Assembly: GCA_002070955.1 (NCBI GenBank)
Contig: MWEK01000039.1
Location: 1 to 39,662 of the forward strand
Direction of reading: 5' to 3'
DNA from: Planctomycetes bacterium ADurb.Bin069
GTDB taxonomy: Bacteria; Planctomycetota; UBA8108; UBA8890; UBA8898
Length of the DNA: 39,662 bases
Shown here: positions 1 to 7,644 of the stretch, in pieces
Layout: each line of letters starts with the position of its first letter
Position numbering within the stretch: position 1 is the stretch's first letter
Notes under the pieces: generated by a model
What the model saw: the letters and a program-made list of their open reading frames with translations, nothing else
What the model was told of the DNA's origin: nothing
Databases searched by the model: none
Program-made: the position numbers and the translations under genes

Positions 1-875
1 CAGGGGCCGGCGGACTTGTCGCAGCGCGAGGTGAAGTCGTGGCAGGACCAGCTTCCGTCCTCGTTTTGGTGGCGCATGAGCCATTCCAAGGCGGCGCGCA
101 CGGCGCTCTCGGTGGCTTCGCTGCCGCCCTCGTTGCTGAGCGAGCCCTTGCCCCAACGCTGCCCGTACGCGCCCGCCGCGCCGCCGCCGATGCCGATCGC
201 ATCGTTGACGCCGGTCGAGACGACGTTGGGGTCGCCGATCTGAACGTTGGTCACGTTCTCAAGACTCGTGCCCAGGGGGATGTCGGCCGTGACCTCGGTG
301 ACCTCCCGCTTAATGATGACGGGATCCTTGAGATCCTTGTTCGTGGGGCCCGGGACGAACTCGCGGCGCTTGATGTCGCGTTTGCGCAAGGGGTCGTAGG
401 TCGGCGGCTTGGGCGCCGCCTGTTTCATGACCACGCCGATGGACACTTCCTCGACTTTTTTCTCTTCCACGCCTCTAACTATATTCATCAGGAGGATAAT
501 GACGACGAGGTGAAGCAGCGCGGAGGCGCCCCAAAAGGGCATGTTCCGGAAGTACTGAATGACGGCCTGAACCGCGTTCTGCGGACCCTCATCCTCTTCG
601 TCCTCAGGGGCGTAGTCCTCCTCGCGGCGGGGCCGCGCGCGGGCGGGCGCCGGCCGGGCAGCGACGGGGGCGCTTTGGACCTCGTTCCAGGCCGCATCGA
701 TGCGGTCGGTGGAGAGGAGCCCGCGCTCGGCGAGATAGCCGTAGAGCGTCAGGCTCGGATCCTCGTTGCGCAGGCGGTCGACGTCCTTGAGCGCCTGCTC
801 GAGGGCGTCCTTGGGCACCCAGCCTTTCTTGAGGACGAGTCGTGCGAAAGACAGTTCCTCGGGCGTAATCACCAT
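1..875 (-). CDS. Membrane-anchored prenyltransferase/squalene-oxidase-repeat protein, N-terminal part (partial)
   Basis: Reading the minus strand from ATG at 875 gives an open frame of about 291 residues that runs off the left edge with no stop. The start follows AAGGAGGAG; a GTG one codon later (872) has better spacing. Residues 4-67 form a small helical domain (ITPEELSFARLVLKKGW..., then an LAERGLLSTD motif) like those preceding other domains in planctomycetal proteins. A charged Pro/Arg/Glu linker follows, then one membrane segment at about 114-134 (PFWGASALLHLVVIILLMNI) with TonB-like topology. A Gly-rich linker leads to AVRAALEWLMRHQNEDGSW, the start of a prenyltransferase/squalene-cyclase-type alpha-barrel repeat. 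In this family setting the protein is probably not a terpene cyclase; its function is unknown. The rest of the repeats lie outside the window. Confidence 0.75.
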   Translation of the reverse strand, partial: MVITPEELSFARLVLKKGWVPKDALEQALKDVDRLRNEDPSLTLYGYLAERGLLSTDRIDAAWNEVQSAPVAARPAPARARPRREEDYAPEDEEDEGPQNAVQAVIQYFRNMPFWGASALLHLVVIILLMNIVRGVEEKKVEEVSIGVVMKQAAPKPPTYDPLRKRDIKRREFVPGPTNKDLKDPVIIKREVTEVTADIPLGTSLENVTNVQIGDPNVVSTGVNDAIGIGGGAAGAYGQRWGKGSLSNEGGSEATESAVRAALEWLMRHQNEDGSWSCHDFTSRCDKSAGP

Positions 876-1326
876 CTCCTCCTTCGGCGCGAAAGACGGA
901 CCGGCGTCCCGCCGGACGGATTCGGCACGGGATCCTTCAAGCGAAAGGGCGGTATCATCGCGTGCCGAGAACCGAGACACGCCACCGTCACGCTCCTATG
1001 TTTATTGTACCCTTCCCAAGCCGCAAGGCCAATCATTTCCGGAGGATGGCCGGGGCGGGTCCGCCGGGAGCGTGAAAGCGTCGCCGGGGGCGGGAAAGGG
1101 GCGGCGGGCGTCGTTAACGCGCGGTCACGACGCCCGCCGCGCGGACAGCCGTTGCCGCCGTCCTCGAACCGCGGCCGCGGGTCTGCCGAAGGGTCCTGGG
1201 CCGCGTTTAAGGGCTTTCCTCCGCGCCCTCGGGCGCGTAATATACCGAGTGCCCGAGTCCGGGAATGCGGCGGCGTTCGCGCCGTCTCGGCTGCGTCCGG
1301 CGGCAGCCGCCCGGAAGGAGGAACGG
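876..1326. other. Intergenic region between divergent genes
   Basis: About 450 bases separate the truncated prenyltransferase-repeat gene and the GH51 gene. It holds the minus-strand promoter candidate at 1004-1032. A weaker plus-strand candidate has -10 TAATAT at 1238-1243 and a poor -35 (TTTCCT, 17-base spacer), about 83 bases before the GH51 start. The rest is very GC-rich. Open frames cross it on the plus strand but have no ribosome binding site or recognisable protein. I see no RNA gene. Confidence 0.5.
1004..1032 (-). promoter_or_regulatory. Candidate sigma70-like promoter for the prenyltransferase-repeat gene
   Basis: On the minus strand TTGGCC (1032-1027) is followed by a 17-base spacer and TACAAT (1009-1004). 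The predicted transcription start is near 997, giving a leader of about 120 bases to the start at 875. It matches the pattern at other promoters in this window. Confidence 0.4.
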
Positions 1327-4113
1327 ATGGCGAGGAAACTCCTGCTCCCGGCCTGCGGCGCGCTTTTCTGCATTCTTGCCGCTACGGTGGGGGCTGCCCC
1401 CGCACCGGGAGGAGGAGATCCCGCGGCGCCCGCGGCGGTGAGCGTGGACCTGAACGCCGACCTGTCGCCGATCTCGCCCCGGATCTACGGCCAGTTCATC
1501 GAGCACATGGGGAACTGCATCTACAACGGCATCTGGGCCGAGATGCTCCAGGACCGCAAGTTTTTCCACCCCGTGGCCGGCGCGGCCGGGAAAGACGCGG
1601 CGGAGTCCCCGTCGCCGTGGAGCGGCTTCGGCGGCGGCGGTTCCTTCGACGTCGGCATGGACGAGCGGGAGCCTTACGCCGGCCGCCGGTCGGTCGCGCT
1701 CGGCTGCGAGGCCGGCGCGTGGGCGGGCATCCGCCACGGCGGGCTCGCGCTCTGCGCGGGCCGCGCCTACGCGGGCCGCATCGTCGCGCGCAAGACGAGC
1801 GGCGCGCCCGCCGCCCTCGAGGCGCGCCTTGTCTGGGGCGAGGGAGAGGACGAGCGCGCCGTGGCCGTCTTCCCCCTCAAGGATGCCTGGACGGCGCACA
1901 AGTTCGAGGTTGCGGCGCGGCGCGGCGCGGCGCGCGGGGCCCTCGAAATCCTCCTTCGCGGCGGCGCGGCGCGCATCGGCGCCGTCTCGCTCATGCCGGC
2001 CGACAACGTCCACGGCTTCCGCCCGGACACGCTCGCGCTTCTCGCGGCGCTCGATGCGCCCGTGTACCGCTGGCCCGGCGGCAACTTCGTCAGCGGCCAC
2101 GACTGGTGGGACGCCATCGGGGACCCCGACAAGCGCGCGCCCGTCAAGAATCCCTCTTGGCCCGGCATCGAGCACCACGATGTGGGGATCGATGAGTTCA
2201 TGACCTTTTGCCGCACCCTCCGGACCGAGCCCTACGTCGTCGTCAACGCGGGCCTCGGAACGTCCGAGATGGCGGCGGCGCTGGTCGAATACGCCAACGG
2301 CGACGCCGACACGCAATGGGGCCGAAGGCGCGCCGAGAACGGGCGCGCGCGGCCGTACCGCGTCAAATGGTGGGGCATCGGCAACGAGATGTACGGCGAC
2401 TGGCAGCACGGCAACGTGCCGCTGGAGCGCTACATCGAGCGGCACAAAGCCTTCGCCGCGGCCATGCGCGCCGTGGATCCGTCCATTCAGATCGTGGGCG
2501 TCGGCGCGACGGGCGCCTGGAGCCGCGGCATGCTCGAGGGGTGCGGCGGCGACATGACGCTGCTGAGCGAGCACTTCTACTGCGCGACGCACGCCGACAC
2601 GCTCCGCCACGTCCTGAGTATGCGCGATGCCGTCAGGGACAAGGCCGAGAGGCACCTGGAAACCTGCCGCGCGGTGTTCGGCGCCGCCCGGGCGCGGGTG
2701 CCGCTCGCGCTGGATGAGTGGAACTACGCCTGGGGCGATGCGCCCCACGTGTACGGCGACTACGGCGTCAGGTACGCCTGGCGCGACGGCCTGGGCGTCG
2801 CGGCGGGGCTGTGCGAGATGATCAGGTGGCGCCGCGTGTTCGCCATGGCCAACTTCGCCCAGACGGTGAATGTCATCGGCGCCATCAAGACCACGGCGAC
2901 GGCGGCGGCCTTCGAGCCCTGCGCCCTGCCGCTAATCATGTTCCGGCACGGCTTCGGCGCCCTCGGCGCCGACGTGACGGGCGACCCGGCGCCGCTCGAG
3001 GTCGTCTGCGGCGTGACCGTCGACAAGACCTGGCTGACCCTCGCCGTCGTGAACCCGACCCCGGCGTGGCGGCGGCTGGCCATCGAGCTGCGCGGGAACG
3101 AATTTTCGGGCGAGGGCTCGCTCTGTCTCTGCGCCCATCCGGATCCCGGAGCCCGCAACGCCCCCGGCGCCTGCGAGGCGGCCGACGCGGCGCAAGGGGT
3201 CGGGGAGGCCGCCGTCGGGATCGAAACTCCCCCGTGGCTCGGCTTCGATCCGCGCGCCGTGCCGGCCCCGCCCTACAGCGTCGCCCTCTGGCGGCTCGAG
3301 CTGGGCGCGCCGCGGGCCTCGCGGCCGGCCCCGATCGAGGACCTCGCGCCGGTTCCCCCGGGGGCGCGGCGCCTCATGCTGTTCGCGCGGGGCGGCGCCC
3401 TCCACGGCGCGGCGAGCGACGATGGCCTGGTCTGGCGGGAACTCGGCGGCGGCGCGGAGCTCGGCGGGAAAGTGGGGGGCATCTCGGCGTGCCGCGGCGC
3501 GAACGGCTACGCGCTCGTGATCGCCCGCGGCGGCGCGCTGCTCGCGGCGGAGACGGAGGATTTCGTCCGGCTTGGGCCTTTCAAGGAGGTGGCGCCCGAG
3601 GGGCCGCCGCTGGGCGAGGTCTGCGACCCCTGCATCGGCTTCGCGCCCGAGGAACGGCGCTACGAGCTTTTCTTCGGACACCGCCTGGGACGGGCGCGGA
3701 TTTGCGCGGCGCGGAGCGCGGATCTCGCGGCGTGGACGGCGCCCGAGGTCGTCCTGGCCCGCGGCGGCGATGTGCGCGGGCCGGCGCTCCTCCGGGGCGC
3801 GCGCAACTTTCTGTGGTACGAGGACGGCAACGTCCGCACCTGCCGCATGGCGCTCGGGCGCGGACCCGCGGCGAGCTACGTGAGCGCGTCGGCGCCCCTC
3901 GGCGCCCTTGGGACGCGCGCGCCGCGGGTGCTTTTCGACGGAACGCGCGTTTTCCTGTATCTCGCCCGGGCGGAGGGCGGCGCGCAGGTGCTGGCATCGC
4001 GCGACCTCAGGTGCTGGGAGGAAGTGCCCGCGGAGCAAGTGGCGCTGCCGGAAGGGATGGATGCCTTCTGCGTGTTGTGGGCCGACGAGAAGACCGTCGC
4101 GGGCTTCAAGTAG
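1327..4113 (+). CDS. Secreted GH51 alpha-L-arabinofuranosidase with C-terminal beta-propeller
   Basis: A 928-residue exported enzyme, predicted to release terminal alpha-L-arabinofuranosyl units from arabinan or arabinoxylan. ATG 1327 follows GGAAGGAGGAA and begins a signal peptide (residues 1-24). The GH51 N-terminal signature GQFIEHMGNCIYNGIWAEM is present. Residues about 97-220 form a carbohydrate-binding-like beta-sandwich inserted before the barrel, as in Bacteroidetes-type GH51. The barrel resumes with RWPGGNFVSGHDWWD. The acid/base is E354 in GIGNEM and the nucleophile is E464 in LDEWNYAW, 110 residues apart as expected for the family. A beta-sandwich (about 535-665) closes the GH51 unit. 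Residues 670-928 are extra: repeated strands ending in acidic/aromatic turns (FLWYEDGN, SRDLRCWEE) resemble the propeller of GH43/GH32-type enzymes. The DUF4185-like gene starts 73 bases downstream on the same strand. Confidence 0.9.
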   Translation: MARKLLLPACGALFCILAATVGAAPAPGGGDPAAPAAVSVDLNADLSPISPRIYGQFIEHMGNCIYNGIWAEMLQDRKFFHPVAGAAGKDAAESPSPWSGFGGGGSFDVGMDEREPYAGRRSVALGCEAGAWAGIRHGGLALCAGRAYAGRIVARKTSGAPAALEARLVWGEGEDERAVAVFPLKDAWTAHKFEVAARRGAARGALEILLRGGAARIGAVSLMPADNVHGFRPDTLALLAALDAPVYRWPGGNFVSGHDWWDAIGDPDKRAPVKNPSWPGIEHHDVGIDEFMTFCRTLRTEPYVVVNAGLGTSEMAAALVEYANGDADTQWGRRRAENGRARPYRVKWWGIGNEMYGDWQHGNVPLERYIERHKAFAAAMRAVDPSIQIVGVGATGAWSRGMLEGCGGDMTLLSEHFYCATHADTLRHVLSMRDAVRDKAERHLETCRAVFGAARARVPLALDEWNYAWGDAPHVYGDYGVRYAWRDGLGVAAGLCEMIRWRRVFAMANFAQTVNVIGAIKTTATAAAFEPCALPLIMFRHGFGALGADVTGDPAPLEVVCGVTVDKTWLTLAVVNPTPAWRRLAIELRGNEFSGEGSLCLCAHPDPGARNAPGACEAADAAQGVGEAAVGIETPPWLGFDPRAVPAPPYSVALWRLELGAPRASRPAPIEDLAPVPPGARRLMLFARGGALHGAASDDGLVWRELGGGAELGGKVGGISACRGANGYALVIARGGALLAAETEDFVRLGPFKEVAPEGPPLGEVCDPCIGFAPEERRYELFFGHRLGRARICAARSADLAAWTAPEVVLARGGDVRGPALLRGARNFLWYEDGNVRTCRMALGRGPAASYVSASAPLGALGTRAPRVLFDGTRVFLYLARAEGGAQVLASRDLRCWEEVPAEQVALPEGMDAFCVLWADEKTVAGFK

Positions 4114-4186
4114 CGCCGGCGAAAGCGATGGCTGCGCCGGCCGATTGCATGGAAGAATCGTGCTCTTTGCGGAGGGAGGTGCCTGC

Positions 4187-5725
4187 ATGTTCGTCGGGAA
4201 AAGCGCTTGGCGCGCCGCGGCCGCCGCTTGGCTCGGCTTGGCGGTTTGTTGCGCCGCCCAGACCGGCGCGCGCTTCGGCATTCGCGCCGTCGACGAGGCG
4301 ACGGGGCGCGGCGTGCCGCTCGTGGAACTGGAGACGGTCAACCGGATGATCTTCGTGACGGACAGCGGCGGCTGGGTCGCCTTCGACGAGCCGGGCCTCA
4401 TGGGGCAGCCGATCTTCTTCACCGTCCGGAGCCACGGTTACTCCTTCCGAAAGGACGGCTTCGGCTACGCCGGCATGGCGCTCACGCCCCAGCCGGGCGG
4501 GCGGGCGGAGATCCGCCTTACGCGCGTGAACATCGCCGAGCGGCTCTATCGCGTGACGGGCGAGGGGATCTACCGCGACAGCGTGCTCCTGGGCGAGGCG
4601 ACGCCCCTCGCCGAACCGCTTGGAAGCGGCAAGGTCGCCGGCCAGGACTCGGCCTTCGCCGTTCCCTACGACGGGAAGCTTTTCTGGTTCTGGGGCGACA
4701 CGGGGAGGATGCGTTATCCCCTGGGACACTTCTGGATGGCCGGCGCCGTCTCGGACCTTCCCGGCGGCGGCGGGCTCGATCCCGCCCGCGGCGTCGATCT
4801 GCGCTACTTTGTCGACAAGGAGGGCTTCAGCCGCCCGATGTGCCGCCTCGGGGTGGAGCGCGGCTTGATCTGGGCCGACGCCTTCGCCGCCCTGCCCGAC
4901 GAGACGGGCAGGGAGCGGCTCGTCTGCCACTACGCCCACATGGAAGGGCTCAGCAAGATGCTCGGCCACGGCCTGGCGATCTACGACGACGCCCGCCAGG
5001 AGTTCGAGAAGATCGCGGCGCTGCCCATGGATGCGCGCTGGCGCTTTCCGGGGCAGGCGCATCCTTTCCGGCACCGCGAGGGCGAGGTGGAGTACCTGTA
5101 CCTCGGCGAGACGTTCCCCACCGTGCGCGTTCCGGCCGCGCTGGCGCATTTCAAAACCCCGGAAAGCTACGAGGCGTGGTCGTGCCTGGCCGAAGGCTCG
5201 ACGGCGTCGAACCCGCGCATCGAACGAGACGCTGAAGGCCGGGTGCGCTGGCGCTGGACCCGCGGCGCGCCGCCCGTCGATGCGGAGGGCGAGCGGAAGC
5301 TGATCGCGGCCGGCCTGATTCCGGCGGCGGAGGCGCGCATGCAGCCCCGCGATGTCGATTCGGGGGCGACGGTGAGGATGCATCGGGGGTCGGTGTGCTG
5401 GAACGCGTATCGGCGGAAATGGGTGCTGATCGCCGGGCAGCATTTCGGCACCTCGATGCTCGGCGAGATCTGGTATGCGGAGGCGGGGGCGCCCACGGGC
5501 CCGTGGCGCCGCGCCAAGAAAATCGTGACCCACGCCGATTACAGCTTCTACAATCCCGTGCAGCATCCCGTTTTCGATCAGGAAGGCGGCCGGTTGATCT
5601 ACTTCGAGGGCACCTACACGCAGACCTTCTCGGGCAACCCCGTCGCCACGCCGCGCTACGACTACAACCAGATCATGTACCGCCTGGACCTCGCCGACGA
5701 GCGTCTCGCCGCCGCCCGGGAGTGA
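4187..5725 (+). CDS. Secreted DUF4185-like beta-propeller protein with N-terminal transthyretin-like domain
   Basis: 512 residues. ATG 4187 sits behind GGAGGGAGGT and opens a signal peptide ending near CCAAQTGA. Residues about 25-110 form a small all-beta domain (GIRAVDEATGRGVPLVELETV..., then an RLTRVN end) like transthyretin/carboxypeptidase-regulatory domains. The rest matches the layout of DUF4185 proteins, five-bladed-propeller relatives of GH43: DSAFAVPYDGKLFWFWGDT, GHFWMAGAVS, then blades with WNAYRRKWVLI, GEIWYAEA, YNPVQHPVFD and FEGTYTQTFS. Acidic residues suited to a propeller active site are present, but I cannot assign a catalytic set, so hydrolase or binding activity is inference. 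It lies directly after the GH51 gene and is probably co-transcribed. Confidence 0.75.
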   Translation: MFVGKSAWRAAAAAWLGLAVCCAAQTGARFGIRAVDEATGRGVPLVELETVNRMIFVTDSGGWVAFDEPGLMGQPIFFTVRSHGYSFRKDGFGYAGMALTPQPGGRAEIRLTRVNIAERLYRVTGEGIYRDSVLLGEATPLAEPLGSGKVAGQDSAFAVPYDGKLFWFWGDTGRMRYPLGHFWMAGAVSDLPGGGGLDPARGVDLRYFVDKEGFSRPMCRLGVERGLIWADAFAALPDETGRERLVCHYAHMEGLSKMLGHGLAIYDDARQEFEKIAALPMDARWRFPGQAHPFRHREGEVEYLYLGETFPTVRVPAALAHFKTPESYEAWSCLAEGSTASNPRIERDAEGRVRWRWTRGAPPVDAEGERKLIAAGLIPAAEARMQPRDVDSGATVRMHRGSVCWNAYRRKWVLIAGQHFGTSMLGEIWYAEAGAPTGPWRRAKKIVTHADYSFYNPVQHPVFDQEGGRLIYFEGTYTQTFSGNPVATPRYDYNQIMYRLDLADERLAAARE

Positions 5726-5734
5726 CGCCGAGCC

Positions 5735-5763
5735 TTGTCGAAGCCCGCCGGGGAGCGTAGCAT
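5735..5763 (+). promoter_or_regulatory. Candidate sigma70-like promoter for the TIM-barrel gene
   Basis: TTGTCG (5735-5740), 17-base spacer, TAGCAT (5758-5763). Predicted start near 5770, leader about 72 bases to ATG 5842. The same TAG(n)AT -10 form occurs upstream of the lemA, lipoprotein and fucose-isomerase-like genes. Confidence 0.4.
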
Positions 5764-5841
5764 CACGCCCTTGCCCCCGCGCTTCGCTACGGGAGCGAGC
5801 GCCGGGCAAGAGCCCGCGAACGCGGCGACAAAGGAGGTTCT

Positions 5842-6879
5842 ATGGCTCGACCGATCACGTTGTGCTGCGGCCAGTGGGCCGATCTCCCCTTCGGGACGCT
5901 CTGCGCCAAGGCCAAGCAGTTCGGGTACGACGGCCTGGAGCTCTGCTGCTGGGGCGACATTTTCGACGTCCGGCGCGCCCTCGCCAAGGGCGACTACTGC
6001 GCCCGGAGGTGGCGGGAGCTCGGCAAGGCGAAGCTCGCGGCCTATGCCCTCAGCAACCACCTCGTCGGGCAGGCGGTGTGCGACCCCATCGACGAGCGCC
6101 ACAAGGCCATCCTGCCGCCGCACGTCTGGGGCGACGGCAAGCCGGAGGGCGTCCGGCAGCGCGCCGCCAGGGAGATGATGGACACGGCGCGCGCGGCGCG
6201 GAAGTTCTTCGACAAGGCGCCGCCGTCCGTCAAGAAGCGGCTCGAGCGCGTGGTGGTCAACGGCTTCACGGGAAGCGCCATCTGGCATCTCGTCTACTCG
6301 TTTCCGCCGGTCCTGCCCGAGCAGATCGACCGGGGCTTCGACGACTTCGCCCAGCGGTGGGGGCCCATTCTCGACGTCTTCGAGAAGGAGGACGTCTATT
6401 TCGGCCTGGAGGTCCACCCGACCGAGATCGCCTTCGACGTGTCCAGCGCGGCGCGCGCCGTCGAGGCCGTCGGCCGGCACCCGCGCTTCGGCTTCAACTA
6501 CGACCCGAGCCATTTCGGGTACCAGGGCGTCGACTATGTGGGCTTCATCCGCCGCTTCCGGGACCGCATTTTCCACGTCCACCTCAAGGACGTCTACTGG
6601 TCGCCGGTCCCGACGCCGGCGGGCGTTTTCGGCGGGCACCTCGACTTCGGGCACCCGGAGCGCTACTGGGACTTCCGCTCCCTCGGCCATGGCTCGATCA
6701 ATTTCAAGGCGATCATCCGCGCCCTGAACGAGATCGGGTACCAGGGTCCGCTCTCGGTCGAGTGGGAGGACAGCGGCATGAACCGCGACCACGGCGCGGC
6801 GGAGGCGGCGCTGTTCGCGCGGATGCTGGACTTCGCGCCCTCGGAGTTCGCCTTCGACGCCCACTTCGCGCGGGAGTGA
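5842..6879 (+). CDS. Sugar phosphate isomerase/epimerase-type TIM-barrel protein
   Basis: 345 residues, ATG preceded by AAAGGAGG. No signal peptide, so cytoplasmic. It belongs to the xylose-isomerase-like TIM-barrel superfamily (AP_endonuc_2): GYDGLELCCWG near the N-terminus and a metal site typical of these enzymes made by E190 (FGLEVHP), D221 and H224 (NYDPSHFGYQG), H245/H247 (HVHLKD) and E307 (SVEWED). Family members isomerise or epimerise sugars and keto-sugars, and some cleave 3-keto-glycosides by beta-elimination. The substrate cannot be read from sequence, but DUF1080 and Gfo/Idh/MocA genes in the window suggest an oxidised sugar intermediate. Length and motifs are complete. It follows the arabinofuranosidase pair by 116 bases and has its own promoter candidate. 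Confidence 0.85.
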   Translation: MARPITLCCGQWADLPFGTLCAKAKQFGYDGLELCCWGDIFDVRRALAKGDYCARRWRELGKAKLAAYALSNHLVGQAVCDPIDERHKAILPPHVWGDGKPEGVRQRAAREMMDTARAARKFFDKAPPSVKKRLERVVVNGFTGSAIWHLVYSFPPVLPEQIDRGFDDFAQRWGPILDVFEKEDVYFGLEVHPTEIAFDVSSAARAVEAVGRHPRFGFNYDPSHFGYQGVDYVGFIRRFRDRIFHVHLKDVYWSPVPTPAGVFGGHLDFGHPERYWDFRSLGHGSINFKAIIRALNEIGYQGPLSVEWEDSGMNRDHGAAEAALFARMLDFAPSEFAFDAHFARE

Positions 6880-6893
6880 AGGGCGGCTTCCGG

Positions 6894-6922
6894 TTGACCT
6901 CCGCCGCGCGGGGAAGTAGGAT
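6894..6922 (+). promoter_or_regulatory. Candidate sigma70-like promoter for lemA-M48
   Basis: TTGACC (6894-6899), 17-base spacer, TAGGAT (6917-6922). Predicted start near 6929, about 78 bases before ATG 7007. This is one of the best matches in the window. Confidence 0.5.
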
Positions 6923-7006
6923 CAGGGCGAAACGAAGGCGGCAGGGCCCCGGCGCGGCCGGTGCGCCGCCGCCGCGGCTACGGTGTGACTTGAAGGGAGC
7001 GTGAAC

Positions 7007-7612
7007 ATGATCACCCCCGCCTACTGGGTTCTGATCGCCGTCGGCGCGGTCATCGTCGTGCTCGTCTTGGTCGTGATCGGCATCTACAACAAGCTGGTCC
7101 TGCTGCGCAACCGTTACAAGAACGCGTTTGCGCAGATCGACGTGCAGCTCAAGCGCCGCTACGACCTGATTCCCAACCTGGTGGAAACGGCCAAGGGCTA
7201 CATGAAGCACGAGCGCGAGACGCTCAATGCCGTCATCCAGGCCCGCGGCCTGGCGGTGGACGCGGGCCGGCGGGCGGCGGCCAACCCGGGCGACCCGGCG
7301 GCGATGACGTCGCTGGGCAGCGCCGAGGGGCAGTTGGTCGGCGCGCTCGGCCGGCTGTTCGCCCTGGCCGAAAACTACCCCGACCTCAAGGCCAACCAGA
7401 ACATGCTCGCGCTCCAGGAGGAACTCGCCTCCACCGAGAACAAGGTCGCCTTCGCCCGGCAGGCGTACAACGACGCCGTGATGACCTACAACACGGGGCG
7501 GGAGACTTTCCCCAACGTGATCTTCGCCGGCATGTTCAACTTCCGGGAAGCGAGCCTGTTCGAGGTGGAGTCCCGCGAGGAGCGCGAGGCGCCGAAGGTC
7601 TCCTTCAACTGA
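7007..7612 (+). CDS. lemA: LemA family membrane protein
   Basis: 201 residues. ATG 7007 is preferred over GTG 7001 because AAGGGAGC lies about 7 bases before it. One N-terminal membrane segment (about 7-27) is followed by the LemA helical domain with its hallmark stretch NRYKNAFAQIDVQLKRRYDLIPNLV, later ETYPNVIFAG-like FPNVIFAGMFNF, and an acidic C-terminal tail. LemA proteins are anchored in the cytoplasmic membrane with a long extracytoplasmic coiled region and are often encoded beside M48/HtpX proteases, as here (32-base gap). The molecular role is poorly defined; a partnership with the adjacent protease is inferred from gene order. Confidence 0.92.
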   Translation: MITPAYWVLIAVGAVIVVLVLVVIGIYNKLVLLRNRYKNAFAQIDVQLKRRYDLIPNLVETAKGYMKHERETLNAVIQARGLAVDAGRRAAANPGDPAAMTSLGSAEGQLVGALGRLFALAENYPDLKANQNMLALQEELASTENKVAFARQAYNDAVMTYNTGRETFPNVIFAGMFNFREASLFEVESREEREAPKVSFN

Positions 7613-7644
7613 TGCGCCGCTGAGCTATCGCGCGGGAAGGGCGC

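Noticed and set aside
39..2748. Long overlapping open frames on both strands (for example 39-2195 plus and 1207-2748 minus)
   Set aside because: They are Arg/Pro/Ala-rich translations of the other frames of real genes in very GC-rich DNA, without ribosome binding sites or recognisable domains.
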